From positions 22,416,757 to 22,480,756 of the forward strand of contig JACSVZ010000002.1 of NCBI GenBank assembly GCA_014706295.1: a stretch of DNA of 64,000 nt, read 5' to 3'. Positions 41,762-54,700 of this stretch are shown here, piece by piece. Source of the stretch: Lycocorax pyrrhopterus obiensis. Its lineage: Eukaryota > Chordata > Aves > Passeriformes > Paradisaeidae. Below the pieces are notes generated by a model. It saw only the letters and a list, made by a program, of their open reading frames with translations, searched no databases and was not told where the DNA came from. A program made the translations under genes and the position numbers. Position 1 is the first letter of the stretch; the number at the start of each line of letters is the position of its first letter.

Positions 41762-44700
41762 GCATTCAGTGTCCAACCACATGTTTGAGGGGAAATCTAC
41801 TGTTTTGCTGAGAGCACAACAGCAAATATTTTAAAGTCCACAATCTGGCTGACAGCATATGAATGTTGATTTTGTTCTTGTACCACTGAGGAAAAGCTGC
41901 TTTAAAGCCTTTTGTGATACTGTCACAAGAAGGATGGGTGGCCAGTGTCATTCTACAGAATGTTTTAAAAGAATAGCCTGAAGTGAAGTCTATGATGGTC
42001 AGTAGGAATGGGACCACAGCACCCAGACAAAATGGGATCAGTATCAACACCGGTGAGGGATTTAAAGTAGCACAATTTAAGGTTGAGCAATCTTGGCACA
42101 CCTCAAAGGTTTGATTTTCTGAGTGTGTATATGAAAGAGTGCCTGGTTTGGTTAAGGTATTTTAGACTGAGCAGAAAATAAAGTATCTGGGACCACCAGA
42201 CCCTGGGGCTGTCTCCTGACCAAAGTAAACTAGGAAGGCTCAGAGGGAGGGGGGATAAGTTAACACTAGAAGAAGAGGATCACAACATCTAGAAGATACT
42301 TTAGTGATTTCATCCCTGCATATGTTGCTTGGACAGTGTAAATGGACTGCAGTCAGGCCACTGGTACATAACAAAATATTCCCTTAGCATAGGGAGCTCT
42401 GTGCTGGCACAAGCAGGCTGCTGCTTTTCTCTCTGAGCCAAGCACCCAAGAAGGCTCACCGGGAAGCTGAGTTCTGTGGCATTGCCTGTGTATGGCTGGA
42501 TCATAGGGTACATCAGGGTGAGCCACAGCAGCCCAGAACTGCCGAGCAGCCAGTGCTGGCTCTGAACCTCAGAGGTCCTTGGCCAAAACTGCAACACTTT
42601 TTCCTACCAAACAGAGCTCTGATGTGTGGAAGAGCCTTTCCCAAAGAATGTGCAAATATTTTAAATCCCTTTCACAAACAACAGAAACAATTGGCTGGTC
42701 CTATAAAATCATGCCGATATTCATAAAAATGCAGAAGTAAAATTCTGATCAACTCTTCAAAAACTGGCTCTACTCAGAGAAAAACTTGTCCAAGTACTCA
42801 GAATTTAAAAGTATATTGAATCCAAACAAATATGTCAAGATTCTCGCATGGCTTCCCAAACTCTCAACAAGCAAATTGAAATTCTGAATCCACAATGTTT
42901 GAATGCATGTATCCAACGTTCAGAGTAATGCGTGGTTGAAATTGTTCGTAATAACTGTGTATCTGGAAATAGGTGAAGGCTTCAGCATCTCTTTGAATGG
43001 CATAGTTTGTCTATTTTTATAATGTTTCTAACTGAACACAGGATATTCAGCATGAAAAAAAGTTCATAATTATGGTTAGACTGCAGGCATGCTTCCCAAT
43101 AAAATTGGACCACGAAGTATCCAACAGACAGTACCTGTTTGTTTGGATTAAAAACATTTGAAATAACTTCAATTCATTTGCAATAATGTAGTGCACAAAA
43201 TTTATCTTTCAGAATCAATATAAAACACATTTAAAAACTTTTGGAGGAACTTTATTCCATTATATTCAGCTACCTGAAGAAGCTGAAAAACCTAATTGCA
43301 AATAAGTTGTGTCTTTAAAATACAACAGGACCAATTTTCTTAGTTTTAATCAAAATACATCAATCCATTGCAATAAAATGGAATTGCTTTAATTTCTGTC
43401 TTTCTGGAACTTCTTCAGCATAAACTGGTAATATGCCAAACTTTTCCAATCTCTTTGACAGTTGTGACTGCTAGTTTCGTATTTTCAAAGTTTGTATTTT
43501 CAAAGTAGCTTTGAATACTTCATGTTTTAGCTATTGAATAAAAACCATCAGAAAAAAAATTATGGAGACTATGCAGAAGCAAAACATTTTGGTGTTGAAA
43601 AAGGTTGGTGACACCAGCACCCTCAAATATCTTTTGGTTTGATTCCCAACTTATTTTTTCAATCCATTTTAACAAAATGGATTCATGCCATTTTGATGTT
43701 ACTTATCTGTATGTAAGTAGCACATAAATTATATTTATTTTTCTTGTTTAAATTGTAGAGAAATTCTTTAATTGAAATTATGGCTTCAGAAAAAAGGAAG
43801 TCAAAAATTTTATTTGGGAAAGATATAAAACTAAATATTTCCGCAGTTTAACAATTCTTCCTTTCAATTTTGGCTGAAAATTTTCCCAAAAGAAGATCTG
43901 AATTTACATATAGTTTCTGTACTTCCAATACTTTATTTTCTGAGAATCAAACATATTTCACTGACGGTGACTTAACACCTCTGAAAATTATTGCTTGCTT
44001 GGATGGAGATCACTCAGTGGACCACTTGGAAACATTAGTCATAACTCTGTAGAAACATTCTGAACTGGACATCTAAAGTAGCAGGTCATGCTGTGCCCTG
44101 GAAGGGGCCGACTGGGCTGCGTGGCCATCACCAGCAGTTCAGGGATAGTACCAGCACAGAAGATGCATTTCCAGCCCCCCAAGCTTTTAAATTTATGGGC
44201 CCTGTTTCATCTCAATTGAAGTAAACCCAGCTGTTCTCAATGAGTGTAAGAGTTCATTTGTATCCTAAGCAGATAACACCAAAAGAAAAATATGGAACTG
44301 AAGGAATGATGGGCTAATCTCATCTTTAATGCGTGTACACATATTTTGTATCTCCACTTCTTATAGACAATGTTAATACTGTAGAAATATCTGCGGCAAG
44401 AAACCAGACCAAATCAAACATAACCATATCCTGCTACATAGATCATTTATGGAAATAGATGTATTTGTTTCCCTTAATGTATGCACCACACAACAGGATC
44501 CTAGAAGAAATGAAATCATAGGATTTCCATCCATCATTGTACGTACCAACATGGTAAGGCTAATAAATTGACAATGAAGATTAAATTTAATTCTTGGAAC
44601 AATAGAAATTAGGATTTTGAGATGTTTTAAGCAGGAGAAAAAGAGAGACTAAGAACAGAAACAGCACAACAGAAAAACAGTAATAATTGATTACCAAACA

Positions 44701-45409
44701 AAGGCAATGTCCAATAATGTTCTTAGGGCACAGAAGGGATTTTCTTGGAGAAATGTAATAAAGCTATCAGCACAGCTGAAATTATATATTTTCTCTAATT
44801 GCTGCCATATTTGTTTTTCATCAGTAATGTACTTTAAATATGTATTATTATAATTTTTAAAAGCTTTATTGAGCCTGATGTATGGAGCCGTGCTACAATT
44901 TTGATTTTATTTAAACAGATTTTTAAAAGAGTTACAGTATCCTTATGGCAGTGATATATACACAGCAAGTTAATAATCTATTTTCCCTTGATTGTATATC
45001 CTTGATACATAATCCAAGGAAACAGGTCACCCACACATTAAAATTCCAATAAAAAAATTTCCTGAGTCACACCATGATACATTTTTTTGTTGCTGTCTGG
45101 GGCCTTTTTTTTTTGCATCTGATGCACTTCTGGAATACATTCAACATGTATATTTGTTGCGCAGATTTGCATAAAAATGCCATTTGATCAGATTGATTTT
45201 AAAAGTGTCAAGTTTCTATTTAAAAATGGATAATACTCTGGCTAGTATAATATGTAAACTAGTAATTTTGTTTTGTATTCTCTGTATAAAGTGTTTTATA
45301 TTATACAGTAGCTAAGTGAATTGCACTATTGTACATGCAAAGCGACTTTTTTTTTAGCTTATTCAAGGAATCCCTGGGAATGTAGTTTAATGCAATAATA
45401 TTTTTTTTC

Positions 45410-45415
45410 AATAAA
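45410..45415 (+). promoter_or_regulatory. ZNF804B: Candidate distal polyadenylation signal
   Basis: AATAAA is preceded by a T8 run with upstream TTGTA and TGTA-rich sequence. It is followed within 20-45 bases by GAGTGTCAGTCATGTATTTTT, a plausible GU/U-rich downstream element. Cleavage would fall near 45430. Confidence 0.55.
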
Positions 45416-45430
45416 AAGGCTTACTGGTAT

Positions 45431-47821
45431 AAAGAGTGTCAGTCATGTATTTTTAATGTAAAGCATACCAAAAGGCAGCAACCTAATAAAATGCAGAATG
45501 ATGCAAACATATTCTGTATTTTAATCTGCAGAACTGAAATACGTTCAATTCATTCCTGTGGTTATAATCCTGAAATTTCTTAGAATGTTTCCTAAAGACT
45601 TTAGTATGTGTTACAAAAGTGGGTTGTTTAAATGGAACTGAAAATAAATATTCCTTATAAAAATTATTCTATCTATGTGGTTTTTCCAAGTACTTTTAAT
45701 GAATCAATGTCCTCCTGGGTATTTTTAAGTGCCAGTTTATTTAGAATTACACATATAACTCACCTGTCAGGTTCCCCAAATAATTGTATAGCAGGTCCTT
45801 TGGTAAAGAATCTAACAGTAGGATCTACAAATGTGTCATTTATTCACTCTTTAACCATTCTTTAAAACTTCAAATAGTCATGATAATTATCACTTTATCC
45901 CACATTTTCCCTATTACCTTGTATTTTTCCCGGTTTTTTATTGCATCCTTTTCCATCTACGTTTCATTTATACTGTTTTCTGACACAAGGCTTCGGGTTT
46001 GGTTATACAGGTTCTCAGCTTCAGTGGCCCCAGAACTGCTGCTGTGCTTATACCCATCAGTGGATAGTTTCATAAGTGTCATGTCTCCAGGCGAGCACAA
46101 AGACTGAAGCAAGGTAAAAACAAGTGTCTGCATGGGTACATGCAGCAGATAAAACTCTGTCTTTTGAGGTGTGATGTGACAGAGGTTATTTTCTGTCCGG
46201 CTTATCTGCATAGCTGGAAATACCTTGGCCAATCTCTGGGACCAAATTAATCTACCATGCAGTGACATGTCATGACTCAGGCATTCTATAAAATCTTGAA
46301 ACCACAGCAAATCCACAGAGACATAATTGACACAGTGTATATAATTCCATTCAATCGTGTTTCTTCTTCTAGTTGTTTCATAATAAAAACAAGAATCAGA
46401 GTTAGACAAACATTTAAAAAGTGCGTGTGTCTGAAGGAAATCCCCGGCAAATTAATATCTATAACATTACTGTTAACTCTAGTAGGCTTCCAGTTGAGAT
46501 CAGATCCCACCTGTTTGTTGCTGAACAAATCTTGGTACAAGCAGGGGAAAAAAAACCCCAAAACAATTCATTCACCTTGCTTTGACTGGGATATAATATG
46601 CGAATATATGAAGCTGTCCACACCTTCCTATTCTTGGTAAAGCTAACTATAATGGCAGCAAAATCCTTCCTACACTCCGGTGGGAAGTGTATGACCTTAT
46701 TATGCAAAGTAAGCATCTTAATATGTATTTTATACAGAAATATAAAGAATCACTGCGAATGCAGCTCATCACCTTTCTCTTTCTAAACACCAGGCACAAT
46801 GTGTGTGGGAACAGGAATCTGCAAGTCAGCGAACCGCACCGCTGCTGTGTTGAGGCTGGGGCACACTGTTGTGATGTGCTTGAATGATTCTCTGCCCCAG
46901 GGATAAGGGGAATTAACTCATTAACATTTCAGGTTATGAAAATACTCTCACTGTCTTCAGGACCATCAGGATGAGCTGTAAGTCAACATGTTGCTTGCCT
47001 GCAAAGTATGTAGTAATGTTAACATACTTTTTATTGTTCTTCAATGAACACATTATTTTCTTTAACAGAAAAAACAGAAGATGCCAAACTGCCAATTGCA
47101 GAAATGATAGACAGAAATAAATCTGCAGTTACATTAAAGGGTATTTACTTTAAACATGTACAGCTTGACAGTGACGAGTCTGCTCTGTGAATCTGTTTAA
47201 AAGCACTCTTGGCTGAGATGTCAAGCAGTAGATACACAACTGTCTTAAAAGAAGAGGCAGCCCAAACTCACATTTTATGACCTAGCTATGAAGCCCTCAA
47301 AATAAAGATAAGATGGAAAAGCTTGTTAGACTTCCACCAAGCAGTATAAGCAGTTCTGCTGCCTCTACTTAAGTGCACATCTGAAACTTATATTACACAC
47401 AAAAATCAATATTTCATTCTTAAGAACCAATAAAATTTTTAGATCAAATAAATTTTTCATTTGCAAATCAATAAATTAAATGTATTTATCAATTTTATAT
47501 ATAAAACTGTTTTGTGTACTCCAAGCTGTGTATGAGTAAAATCAGCACCATTAATAAATAAGTCATTGAGAATGGAATGAGATAATTAGTTTCAGACAGC
47601 CACAAACCAACTATTCCTATGTAAAGCAATATATTCTGTACAAAAATGGTTGAATTATAATTTGCTTTCATCTCTTTTGCAAGTAATTTATGGGCTGTTT
47701 TCTGCCAGTCCCAGTGGGAAATCCTTCAGAATTTGTTAGAAATAGTTATGTGTGTGTGCTGGGGATGTGGGTGTGTCACCTTAAGGTTGAGCAGTTGCTT
47801 CTAATAAAAACTTGTACACCT
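45431..47821. other. Intergenic sequence, nothing assignable
   Basis: AT-rich sequence downstream of the gene. Open stretches of up to 150 codons on either strand (for example minus 45957-46409) have no recognisable domain and no coding context. No transposon, RNA gene or simple repeat of note was seen. Confidence 0.6.
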
Positions 47822-48702
47822 GACAGCTGAGAGCTGGAGCTGTGCAAACCTCAGGAACTTCAGCAAGGCCAAGTGAAGGTCGTGCACCTGGGTTGAGGGA
47901 TTCCAAGCACAAGTACAGGCTGAATGGAGTGATGCAGTTTTGGTTTTCACCTTTTTTTCTTTTCTATATTCTCTGCATTCTTTACACATATATTTGTAGC
48001 CTAATGTATTAGTGGCTAGTTTTCCTAGTAGTTTTCTGTGCCCTTTCCCTAGGCAGAAAGACAAAACCTATCCTATCTTGGGCCCCTATCCTGTCTTGGC
48101 TCTCTCTGGCTACTAAGGTTGAAAACAGCTCATTGAGACACATTTTCATCAACAAAGTACAGCTAGTAACAAGGGGGGAGCTCCAGAGAAGGGGCTTGAC
48201 CTGGAGTGGAATTGCATCACCACTTGTGCTCCTAATTGGTGCTTTTTTGTCAATTATGCTAATTTACCAAACTTATAAAACTGTATGCACCCCCATGGGG
48301 ATTGGGGTCTTGTGGACATTTTCCATAACTGCCCCTGGAGGCCTTCAAATAAAGATCCACCTTTATATTACCTCCTACACTATAATTTTCTCGAAAGTGT
48401 GTGTTGTTTAATTTCTAGGTTAAAAAGGCATCAGGACGATGGATCAAGAGCACCTGTGGGAAGAAGGACTCAGGGGTGGGGAGAAGGACTCAGGGTGAGA
48501 GGCTAGACATGAACCAGCCATGTGCACTGCAGCCCAGGAAGCCAACTGTATCCTGAGCTGCATCCAAAGCAGCGTGGGCAGCAGGGAAAGGGAGGGATTC
48601 TGCCCCTCTGCCCTGCTCTACTCTGCTCTGCTGAAACCCCACCTGGAGTGCTGCATCCAGCTCTGGGGTTCTCAGCAGAAGAACATGGACCTGTTCCAAA
48701 AG
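47822..48702 (+). mobile_element. CR1 LINE ORF2 fragment split by an LTR
   Basis: The left part (47822-47929) contains the CR1 stretch equivalent to FNKAKCRVLHLG, with GTCGTGCACCTGGGTTGAGG near 47878. The right part (48434-48702) resumes in order with AAGAAGGACTCAGGG and then the ORF2 C-terminus. There, AQEANCILSCIQSSVGSRE and PHLECCIQLWGSQQKNMDL are recognisable from about 48530. An LTR occupies the gap, so the CR1 copy is the older insertion. The right part also carries a tandem duplication of about 21 bp (48461-48500). The element is truncated at both ends and is inactive. Confidence 0.87.
47930..48433 (+). mobile_element. Solo LTR nested in CR1
   Basis: This 504-bp insertion has perfect 6-bp inverted ends, TGATGC and GCATCA, as expected for an integrated LTR. 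Inside are a TATAAA box (48274-48279) and, 70 bases later, an AATAAA (48348-48353). A short CT-rich stretch then leads to the right end, which fits U3-R-U5 order on the + strand. The flanks read GGAG and GGAC, a possible 4-bp target duplication with one mismatch. There is no internal retroviral coding sequence, so it is a solo LTR left by recombination. Confidence 0.82.
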
Positions 48703-51700
48703 GCATAGAATTTTGTATGTAAATCAAAGATGCATAAGTAGGCAATATCATTAATCAATTGCTGCATATTTTCATAGGTAAAATACTGCAGAGCGCTTGA
48801 AACAGGAGAGATTTTTCTCCTGTCCCTCATGATTAGAAGGTATAAGTTGCTGAGGAAATGCTTGTCTGTCAGCTGTACACATTGTTATGAATTGGAAATC
48901 CTATCTGCATCAGAGAAAGTCAAAACACTAGAAATGCTTGCTCCTTGCTTGTACCAGGATTTCCCTGACAGGATTCCGGTATTCTTGAGAGTGTGCTCCA
49001 CTTTCAAGTGAGTTTGCCTTCTCCAGAGGGATGGAGCAGCTACTACAGGTTTAAAGGTGGAGATGTAAATAGTCTGTTCTGCTTAAATGTTGATCCTCTT
49101 CATCTGGGTTCCAAATAAAGACATATAGATCCAGGGGCAGATAACCAAATTTGATCCAGGTATAGATAACCAAGTTAACACAACATGCTTAGTTGCTAGC
49201 TGTCCACTGGGACAAGTTCCCATTTCTCATAGGACTGGATTCTTCCTGTCTTATCCTTAGCATGCAACCACTGCCTCAAGTACCTAGGAGAGTGTTCAGG
49301 ACTGTTTCTCTCTCTCTCTCCCTGAGACAGTTGAGAAACCGGCTGTGGAAAAAACCACTGACAATAATATGAGATGATCCTTGGTCTACTTTTTAGTTTA
49401 CCAGTAATTTCTTGAAAGGTCTCTGTGACTTAAAGTACTTAATGCTTTTATTAATATCATATGTAATTACAGTACTGGTATCTACTGCTGACACAAGTTT
49501 AATCCCTAGCAATGAGCTTTCCCACCATGAGTTCCCCTCTCTTAGCTCTGCTCTGTGACCACATGTTTTCAAATGCTACATTCCCTGGTTTTATTTTTCT
49601 TAAATGATATGTTTGATAAGCAGTTGATATATGATTTTTATAGGAAATTATGTGGGTCAGGGTGACATTTAATAATGAATCTTATTATGGATTATGATCA
49701 GAGTTTATGAATTGAAAATGACTTTGCCTTTCATCTCAATGTTGCCAACCCTACAACGGTTCACAATAGACATTCTGAGATGCTCAGGGCCGGTGAGTGT
49801 GCTGAAATGGGACAGGAGAAGGAAGGAAATGAGCACAAGGGCTGTGTGCAAATAATAAAGATAAAAGAGCATGTGCAAAGTCTGAAGAGCAATGTCACAT
49901 TTGTGACACCTGGAGAAAAGGGTATGTTAATTCCAAAGGGTGCAGAGAACCCCAAGGAAAGGTCAGACTCATGATGAATAAAGCTAAAGAGACTTGCAAG
50001 CTCAAATAAGACCTCCGAGTAGAGTAATTACTGAAGTCAATGAAATTAAGACAAACATTTCTGGTGGGTTTTTTTACTCATAGTAGGCTGTAACTTTTGC
50101 AAAATTTTTTTTTTGGCGTGTCTTCTCCCAGTCAAATCCTAGGACAAACAGCATCGGATAATGACGAAAAATGATGGATAACTACAAGTGTTTCATAATG
50201 TACACAAAGACTTGTTTAGCTACCAAGTAAATGTTTCTTCAGTTCTTTTTTCTGAGGTCACTCATCTGCATTTGGAAGTGGAGAAAGAGTTAGACTATTG
50301 CTAAGGATCTATTTTCGAAGTGCCACAGAGAGATTTAGCCACAGAATTCCCATTATAGGCAATACATTTGAAAGTCTTTGTGACCTGTAGGTTATAATAC
50401 ATGGGTTAATGTGGAACTTCATTTTTTCCTAAAAGTTCCTCAGGAAATTTGCTTTAGAAATTCATTGTGGATATAGGTATGACCAGCAGGATCAGACTGA
50501 TTCAAACTGAGAAAGCCTCCTTGGCAGCCTGGAAAACTGAAAGCACTGCATGAAAATTATAACACAGTCCTATCTGTCAACTCCTGTTAGAAAAGTTTTA
50601 ACTTTCTCTCAGAATTTCTTTGGTCTTCAAAAACCCAGGGGTAAACTCACCATGTAGCGCTCCCGCTGAACAGTTTTCACGTCTAAGCATGCAAGTAGTC
50701 AGTACTTATGGAGAAACTTAATGAGTCAAATACTGGCTCAGACTGGTGTGTTCTGATTATGGAACACCCCAGCCACTGTGCAAGCACTGAAATACACAGT
50801 GGCCTACAAACTGCCCCAGTATCTGTGTCTGGTTCCTTCCATCTTCATAACCCAGTGCTTAGAGCTTTCCAGACCAGGAGCCAAGGCCACTCTTGCCTCC
50901 TGTAGGTGTGACAGATACACCTCAGTGCTCCCTCCACACACCGTGTTAACAGATCTGCAATGAAAGCTCCCTGCGTTGTGGAAATTACACACAATCAACT
51001 CACTACATATAGCATGCAAGGATCTTCCCATCTAAATGGGACTGTGTAAAATCTAGCTGTCTACTCCTCCCTGAATTCCCCAAAAAGTGAAGAGCCCTTA
51101 ACATGGGCTCATCCCACTTCCCTCAGGATCTCTAGAATTGCCCTTGGTAGGTGCTTACCTCTCCCCACTGAGTTTAAGAGGTGGCTGCATGGCAACTGGA
51201 GCTACATTTTAGAGTTCAAAGTAGATCACCAGTGCAAGATACATATTGCTTTTTTTGGAGAACTGGAAATTTTTGAAACTGAAAACTGTAATCATTAAAG
51301 CTAAGTCAGTTCATCATGATGGAGGTACTACTCCTGCCTAAAGAGTAGAAGAGGAAAGCAAAATGAAAATCATATCAAACATTTATTTTCAGCTATTTAT
51401 AAAGAGATTGTCTAGAATTATTCACCAAAATATTTTGCGACAAATATAAGATAAGAATTATCTTTTAAGCAACTCATAACCAACTTATAAAATTTAAAAG
51501 TTTACATTAAAATAGGTTATTTGCTTCATATTATTTGTTCAGGTGAAATGACAATTAAATTCTTATATATTTGTACACAGTACCATAGTCCTTTCTTGCT
51601 TTTAATTTTTTAATTTATGGATTTTTCTTCTTTGTCCACATCCAGATAGAGGTACTTTCTTCATCAAAGATTGGTTGGCTTTCAGTGCTCTTAGTTGGTA

Positions 51701-54700
51701 TCAAAAAGTCAATCATTAAAGTTTTGTATGCCACATAAACATTATCTACAGTATGATTTTTTCATCAGCTTTATCTGCTAGAAATGAATGAGAGATGCAG
51801 TTATGGAAATTTTGAAAGGTTTTCTCACAGAAATGTGTGGGACTATCCTTGCTGCAAGTCCAAAAAAATCCATAGTAACAAATGTAGCCAAAATGATAAC
51901 CACAGAAAGAAAATGACAGGCCAAAAAAGGGAGTCTTCAAAGACTCTTCTTTTGAAAAGATGCAATTTCTACAGCAAATAATATTCAGATCATGGTCTTT
52001 GCTCTCTGACAAACCATTAAAGCATCTTCTACAAATCCTGGGCAAAGGACACGCCAGAGAATGATAGTCATAAATAGACATGAGATGATGCTGTACCGTG
52101 GTCTTCTTCCATGAATCATCATCACACAAATCTGTGGCCCAAGCAACACTGCAAAGGATATTTCTCCACCCATGTTGGTCAACTGTGTACTCTTCCTGAT
52201 GTATTTCAGAACACAGGGAACAAAGGGAAGTACAGACTTTTTGCAGTGCCCAGACAGCTTCACTGGGGAATGGATGCTTTTAGAAAATGTGAAGGCACGA
52301 CGAGTCCCCAGGGGAGAAGAAGTCCTGGAACCGAATTTTCCATGCAGCAGGAGAAGCTGAGGAAAGCTCCCAGGCTGTAGCTAATGAGAGGAATGTGCTA
52401 AGAGGGGCAGCTGCACTGCTCAGCTTGCGTGGAAAAAGCCTTTAAAGGCTGAGCCTGGCCCAGCTGAGAAAAACAGCACGGAGATAACCAAGCAACTTCC
52501 TAAAGCAAATTGCCCTTCAAAAGAAAGATGGCTCATGCTAACCCCCTTTAGTTAATGTGAGCTGCTGTGCTTAAATGAGCATGAAGACACAATCTAAGAG
52601 AAGGACAGCTCTCACATCCACATAAATCCCATGGTGGAGGAGGCATGTAATCAGGGCTGATTGCCACTATGTCTGTGCTGTATTGGAGACGCTGTTCTTT
52701 GTATACAGACTTTCTACTGCATAAATTCATTCAACCCCATTTTCTAACCTGGAAATATTACTTTCAGAGCTAAATAACTAGAGGTTTTAGCTTTAAAGTG
52801 TGACACTGAAGTACATAAAAATCCATTTAAGCAACCTACAGAACTACTTCCAAACTGAGTACAGCTGTAGCAGATGGTGCTCATGCCAAGGTGGAGAAGA
52901 CCTTCATACACTACATGGGACTCATTATGCTTGTCTTGAAAGCATAAAAACAGCAGTTGGATATGGCATTAACCATAGATATCTTCAAGGCTTAAGCTGC
53001 CAAGCCATTACAGTTAGTGCCTGAAGATGAAAATTTCTCAGGTAACTCCCATTAGGACCCAACAATTCATTGGAATGTGCTCAGAGCATATAATACACCA
53101 CAGGAAGTCCTATGTTTTGAAATAAGTAAGCAGGATAATTTCCACACTGCTAATGCAAAGACATGTAACCATGATAATTTCTAAAATAAGGTTCAAGCAA
53201 GAGGTGTGCAAGAGAATCCATGTGGAAAACTTCAACTATCATAAATGTCAACATCCACATACACGTCTGTATCTGTTTACAGACATATTTCTGCATCAGC
53301 TGAAGCAGATTTCTGTCCTCACCCTGATCTCATAATTTGAATGACTCTACCACTAGAGTGCATCCTCAGTCATCTAACTAAATCTACACTTGTCACACAC
53401 TGAGGAAGAACTGACCTTTCAGCCATCTTTTGGATGCTGTTGTCCAAACATGATCGGGACAACTCATAAACTCTGTTATACGAGTGCTCTGCAACTCTTG
53501 GAATGTTCCAGGCTCCCACACTGTGCCATTTGCATGGTGGCAGCTGGGGCTGCTTTTGCTGCCACTTTAGGTGTGCAGAACAGACTTACTCAGAATTTAG
53601 CGATGTTTGACGTCTAAGACCAGATCCAAATTTTGCAGCTCTACTGCAGTTTTATTTTTACCATCTTAATTCATTGTGACCAGTTTAAATCTCTGTCTGC
53701 CTTGCTGAGTCCCTCAGGAGATCATGTTTTCCACCTGAATAATCCTTTAACACAGACATCCACTGATTCCATCTCTCACTTTCTAGTGTAAATTGTCATA
53801 ATGCAAAAATATACAGTATTTTAGATCTATGCTTAAAATATAAACTGCCAGCTTCTGTCACACTGAGGCCCTAAGGGTTTTTTAGGATCAGGCTGCTACT
53901 GCCAGAAATAGGATGCTGCAATTGAGTCTGTGTTATGTTTTTATATTCTACACTATATCAGGCTTCCAAGTTGGGCATATTTACACGTACATTTGATGAC
54001 ATCTAATGTATGCACACAGCTAAAATAAAATCTGCATGATGGTAACTGATCACACGCAGGCTCTGATGAGTTCCTTTCCTTCTGTTAAGCTCCACATATC
54101 TTATTGAATTTCCCCATCAGTTCACATCCTGGATCAGAGTGATGCACACATATATTTGTGGGTAAGTACAAATATACACTTTTCAATGACATCAACAATA
54201 AATCAACTATGTGTGATAGTTAAAATTATGCTGGTTTATATTAGTTGTCAGATGAAGAAAATATTTTCCATTGCTTTTTAATAACATTTCCAATCTCAAT
54301 TAAACATAGAGTAATCAAGTTCATCTGCATTGTGTCAGGGATTAGAAGGGTTGTTTTAGACTGTGTGTTTGAAGGTATTTTGTTAAAAGACAACAGTATA
54401 GATTGGCAGGAAAAACTCACTGACCTGGTACTAATGAAACTGCTGTTCATTGACATTAAGGGATATATACAAGAAACAATCAAATTAAGAATTCTTGTTT
54501 AAAAGTAGAAAAACAGGCTTAACTTTTTCTCATAAGAATCTTAATAGTTTTCCTCTTACTCTAGGTAATCATTGGAGGGAGTTGCCTAGGTAGAGACACT
54601 TTAAATGAGCTCTGAAGCTGCTGTTTAAAGCAGGGCAAAGGATCTTCCTCAGATTCTGCAATGAATGAATGAATGAATAATTAAGTGACATATTTCTGCT

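Larger units (their letters stand above)
41714..45430 (+). other. ZNF804B: Probable ZNF804B 3' UTR
   Basis: After the stop codon, AT-rich unique sequence continues for about 3.7 kb without recognisable transposons. An early AATAAA (41756-41761) could give a very short UTR, and further hexamers occur on the way (for example 42177). The most convincing end is AATAAA at 45410-45415, followed by a GT/T-rich stretch. The whole interval is free of mobile elements, unlike the sequence beyond 47.8 kb, which fits a conserved UTR. The extent is inferred and alternative ends are likely. Confidence 0.6.

Noticed and set aside
45957..46409. 150-codon minus-strand open stretch downstream of the gene
   Set aside because: No family resemblance. 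Overlapping open stretches occur on both strands there, which points to low stop density rather than coding.
48490..48751. Minus-strand open stretches near 48.6 kb
   Set aside because: Shadows of the plus-strand CR1 ORF2 segment.
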